Assembly (NCBI GenBank): GCA_029339505.1
Contig: JAQISU010000249.1
Coordinates: 186,001-250,000 of the forward strand
Source of the DNA: Unio delphinus
Taxonomy: Eukaryota > Mollusca > Bivalvia > Unionida > Unionidae
Direction of reading: 5' to 3'
DNA length: 64,000 bases
Positions 61,337-64,000 of the stretch are shown here, one piece after another. The notes under the pieces were generated by a model. The model made no database searches, had not been told where the DNA came from, and saw only the letters and a list, made by a program, of their open reading frames with translations. Each line of letters opens with the position of its first letter. The stretch's first letter is position 1. The position numbers and the translations under genes are program-made.

Positions 61337-62180
61337 CTGTTCAGACAATAAAGTTTGAAGGTCAAAATGTACATTTCTGATAAAAAATTTATAAAAACAT
61401 TTTTTCTTCAAATCTGAATTATTTCGGGTTAATAAATTCAGTTAGATGCCTCAGAGTTTAGTCTTGAAGAGAAACTGTTGCCATAATTTATGGGTAATAC
61501 AGGTGATCCAACACAGATAACTCTATCTGATGTCAAAATTCACATAATGGTCAAACATAAACATGAAAGAATGAAATATTAAATAAATGAGAAGATTAAA
61601 TAAGAACTCTAAGGATATGAAAGAGGTATGTTCATTTGAAGAAAAAAAATATTTTCACAGATTTTTATGTAACTAATGAGAAAATGATGTTGATATGCAA
61701 ATGTGCACTTAATTCAATTCCGTTCAATGAGGAATTTGAAAGCAATTCATTAAAATTAATTAGACATACATGTATTTATAATTCAGCCAGAATTTCAGCT
61801 ACACTGCAAAATATTTATTGAGATAAATCTTTTTTACCCTAAAAATACTTGGAAGTTGGATAAATCATTTTTCACCAGCAGCAGTCAATGACTGACATAA
61901 CATTTTAGATAATTCAATGTTTTCAGTGTTAAATGACAACATTGAGATGGGTCAAAAAATAATTTCATGCAGTACAATAATTTTATAAAAGGTTTGTTAG
62001 AGAAGATGGATAAGACCTAACATGAACCAATGAATGCCTTGCATTTCTACCAATATGATGAAGAATGGAATATTTGTGTGCAGAAAGACTTCAAGTGAAA
62101 AAAGGAAACTGGTTCTTTTCTGCACAGTATACAGTAACATTAAAATGTGTTTTTTTAAAATATAAAACAATAGTTAGATT
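61337..62180. other. Upstream intron or 5' flank, nothing recognised
   Basis: AT-rich sequence upstream of exon A in transcript sense. No further exon was identified with confidence between here and the window end. Confidence 0.4.
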
Positions 62181-62212
62181 ACAATGAAAGAGCACCATAG
62201 AGAATCAAAATA

Positions 62213-62362
62213 CATATGTGTTGTAATATTCATATGTGTTGTAATATTCATATGTGTTGTAATATTCATATGTGTTGTTGTAATATTCATATGTGCTGTA
62301 ATATTCATATGTGATGTAATATTCATATGTGATGTAATATTCATATGTGTTGTAATATTCAT
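62213..62362. repeat. 18-bp minisatellite (GTAATATTCATATGTGTT), 8 copies
   Basis: Units are 18 bp with one 21-bp variant (an extra TTG). Frames on both strands are period artefacts (plus: CVVIFI-; minus: MNITTH-). Confidence 0.95.
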
Positions 62363-62387
62363 TCAAAAACGATAGGAAACACTGAGT

Positions 62388-62912
62388 AATAATAATAATA
62401 ATGACTTTATTTAAAGAGGGTAACACAATTAGCTAAGAACTAATCTACCTTGAGGCCCTCATACAAGGAATTTATTTAATTCACAGCATCTCAGAAGCCA
62501 CTGGGTATATTGGGTTTGGAAGATGGAAACAGAGTGGGCATTTCTAATCTCAACTGGAATACTATTCCAGAGCAAAGTTCCAGAGTATTGGAAACTTTTC
62601 TTGAATAATTCCTTATTTGGTTTGGGAATTTTATACTGTTTTGTAGATATTGATCGCAGGTTGGGTGTATTACCAGGTAGCCTATACTGGAATAGGAATT
62701 GTAAATATTCAGGAGCACTATTATTGGATATCCTGTACATTAATTTGGCTTTTCTTAAACATATTCGGTCTTTAATAGGTAATATTTTTAACTTACCAGC
62801 TAAATTTTCCTTGCTTTCTTTCTGGTTTGATATTAGCCTTAATGCTCTTTTCTGAATTTTTTCCAACTTTGATATGTTTTTATCATTTGAATTACCCCAT
62901 ACTTACTCTTAA
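62388..62912 (-). mobile_element. L2/CR1-like LINE 3' end, 5' truncated
   Basis: On the minus strand an intact frame reads VWGNSNDKN, KLEKIQKRALRLISNQKES, KILPIKDRICLRKAKLMYRI, SNNSAPEYLQ, KSFQYSGTLLWNSIP and RCCELNKFLV, then a stop. This is the C-terminal region after the RT of non-LTR elements (QKRA.R.I ... RK..MY.I.N..AP.YL ... SG..LWN.IP). An ATT/TAA tail (62388-62402) ends it. The frame is unbroken over about 145 codons, so this insertion is relatively young. Confidence 0.85.
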
Positions 62913-63149
62913 AAGGTGGGTAACTGGAAGTGGCACTTGTGCAAACAGGAGAAAACCATGTCCCCATAATATCATGTGATTGTTACCTAATGAGTAACCC
63001 TACACTTGGATGGACATTGACTTCATGTGGATATGGAATGTGACTTTGCACTCTGTATTAAGCATTTTCTGTGTTGTACAAACTAAAGCATGTTTTTGCG
63101 CCAATCATTTAACATTTGGCTTGACCAAGATAATTATTTCAGTGACAGT

Positions 63150-63670
63150 TATACATGAAACTTCCAGTATAGGCTGTGATGAACAGCTTCTACAATACAA
63201 ATTCCAGTACTGGCTGTGACGAACAGTTTCTACAAAGTAAACTCCAGTACTGGCTGTGATGAACAGCTTCTACAATACAAACTCCAGCACCAGCTGTAAT
63301 GAACAGCTTCTATAATACAAACTCCAGTACTGGCTGTGATTAACAGTTTCTACAAAGTAATCTCCAGTACTGGCTGTGATGAACAGCTTCTACAATACAA
63401 ACTCCAGCACAGGATGTAGTGAACAGCTTCTTCAAAACAAACTCCAGCACATGATGTAATTAACAGTTTCTATTATACAAACTCTAGTTTAAGCTGTTAT
63501 GAAAATACAAACTCCAGTATAGGCTCTGACAAATAGCTTCAGCAATACCAACTCCAGTATAAGCTGTGATGAACAGTTTCTACAATACATAATACAGCAT
63601 AGGCTGTTATGAACAGCTTGTACAATACAAACTAATACAAACTCAAGCATAGGCTGTGATGAAAAGCTTG
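63150..63670. repeat. 40-bp minisatellite, about 13 copies
   Basis: Units hold GGCTGTGATGAACAGCTTCT then ACAATACAAACTCCAGTA(C/T). Confidence 0.9.
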
Positions 63671-63734
63671 GACAAATCGTATTAACCACTTCAACAATAC
63701 AATGAACAGATTCTGCAATATCCATGAACTTTTA

Positions 63735-63930
63735 ATTTCATTGAATCTTTCACATCCTATTAGGGGCCACCACAAGATGACACATAGGTCAAATGACTTT
63801 TCATTGAACCTTTCACAACCTATTAAGGGCCACCACAAGATGACACATAGGTCAAATGACTTTTCATTGAACCTTTCACACCCTATTAGGGGCCACCACA
63901 AGATGACACATAGGTCAAATGACTTTTCAG
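63735..63930. repeat. 63-bp tandem repeat, 3 copies
   Basis: Nearly identical units hold TTTCATTGAACCTTTCACA, TATTAGGGGCCACCACAAGA and TGACACATAGGTCAAATGAC. Three 21-residue frame repeats appear on each strand because 63 is a multiple of three. Confidence 0.95.
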
Positions 63931-64000
63931 TATGCAAATTCAATGTGATGGTCATTTTGATTATTTAGCTACTATTGAAAGTTTGTAGTTTTTCCATGAG

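Noticed and set aside
60153..60749. Plus-strand frames opposite exon A
   Set aside because: They are antisense shadows of the long minus-strand coding exon.
61298..61336. Met at 61298 as the start codon of the gene
   Set aside because: The frame is open back to a plausible acceptor (TGAACAG), and the codons before Met are protein-like (TDKSGAM). An internal exon is more likely, though a non-coding 5' exon spliced here cannot be excluded.

Overview
The window looks like nuclear DNA of an invertebrate animal. It is AT-rich, with long introns and GT-AG splice sites. The repeats are of mollusc type: tRNA-derived SINEs, L2/CR1-like, RTE-X-like, Gypsy-like and tyrosine-recombinase retroelement remains, MITEs, and a very large number of minisatellites. 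A bivalve or other mollusc is the best guess, inferred from repeat style and from the divergence of the one host gene. No bacterial, organellar or CRISPR feature is seen.

One host gene accounts for almost all credible coding sequence. It lies on the minus strand across about 60.6 kb (61336 down to 692). Ten exons can be chained with every splice phase closing: A 61336-59914, B 48934-48857, C 48195-48121, D 46460-46386, E 39560-39254, F 38685-38592, G 35749-35624, H 15419-15244, I 6023-5925 and J 859-692, ending in a TAG stop. The C-terminal coiled coil (exons G-J) matches the SPATA1 C-terminal domain as I recall it from vertebrate spermatogenesis-associated protein 1: RRNHARDLWKKRYF, NNYKIQ...LDELKRR and AELTQKK. 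The large exon A is a Ser/Pro/Gln-rich, probably disordered segment. Exons B, C and D are tandemly duplicated mini-exons of 75-78 nt. Exon E is a charged Arg/Glu helix. Exon A opens at a splice acceptor, so 5' exons and the true start probably lie beyond 61.3 kb, perhaps outside the window.

Everything else is intron or flank filled with repeats. 0.9-15.2 kb: a SINE beside (TA)n, a tyrosine-recombinase remnant and several minisatellites. 15.4-35.6 kb (a 20 kb intron): minisatellites of 24, 31, 24/26 and 47 bp, a MITE sitting inside an array, and a decayed Gypsy-type pol with a SINE nested in it. 35.7-48.9 kb: a SINE, an RTE-X tail, a 5'-truncated L2/CR1-like LINE splitting a minisatellite, and two MITE copies. 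49-59.9 kb: more minisatellites and a decayed tyrosine-recombinase element. 61.3-64 kb: a LINE 3' end and three arrays.

The most notable points are a 26-bp tandem repeat that has copied the exon E splice donor five times, the duplicated phase-2 exons (one followed by a predicted GC-AG intron), an alternative Ser-Pro-rich C-terminus after exon H, and several insertions whose target arrays can still be read. All family names come from pattern recognition and memory, without database searches.
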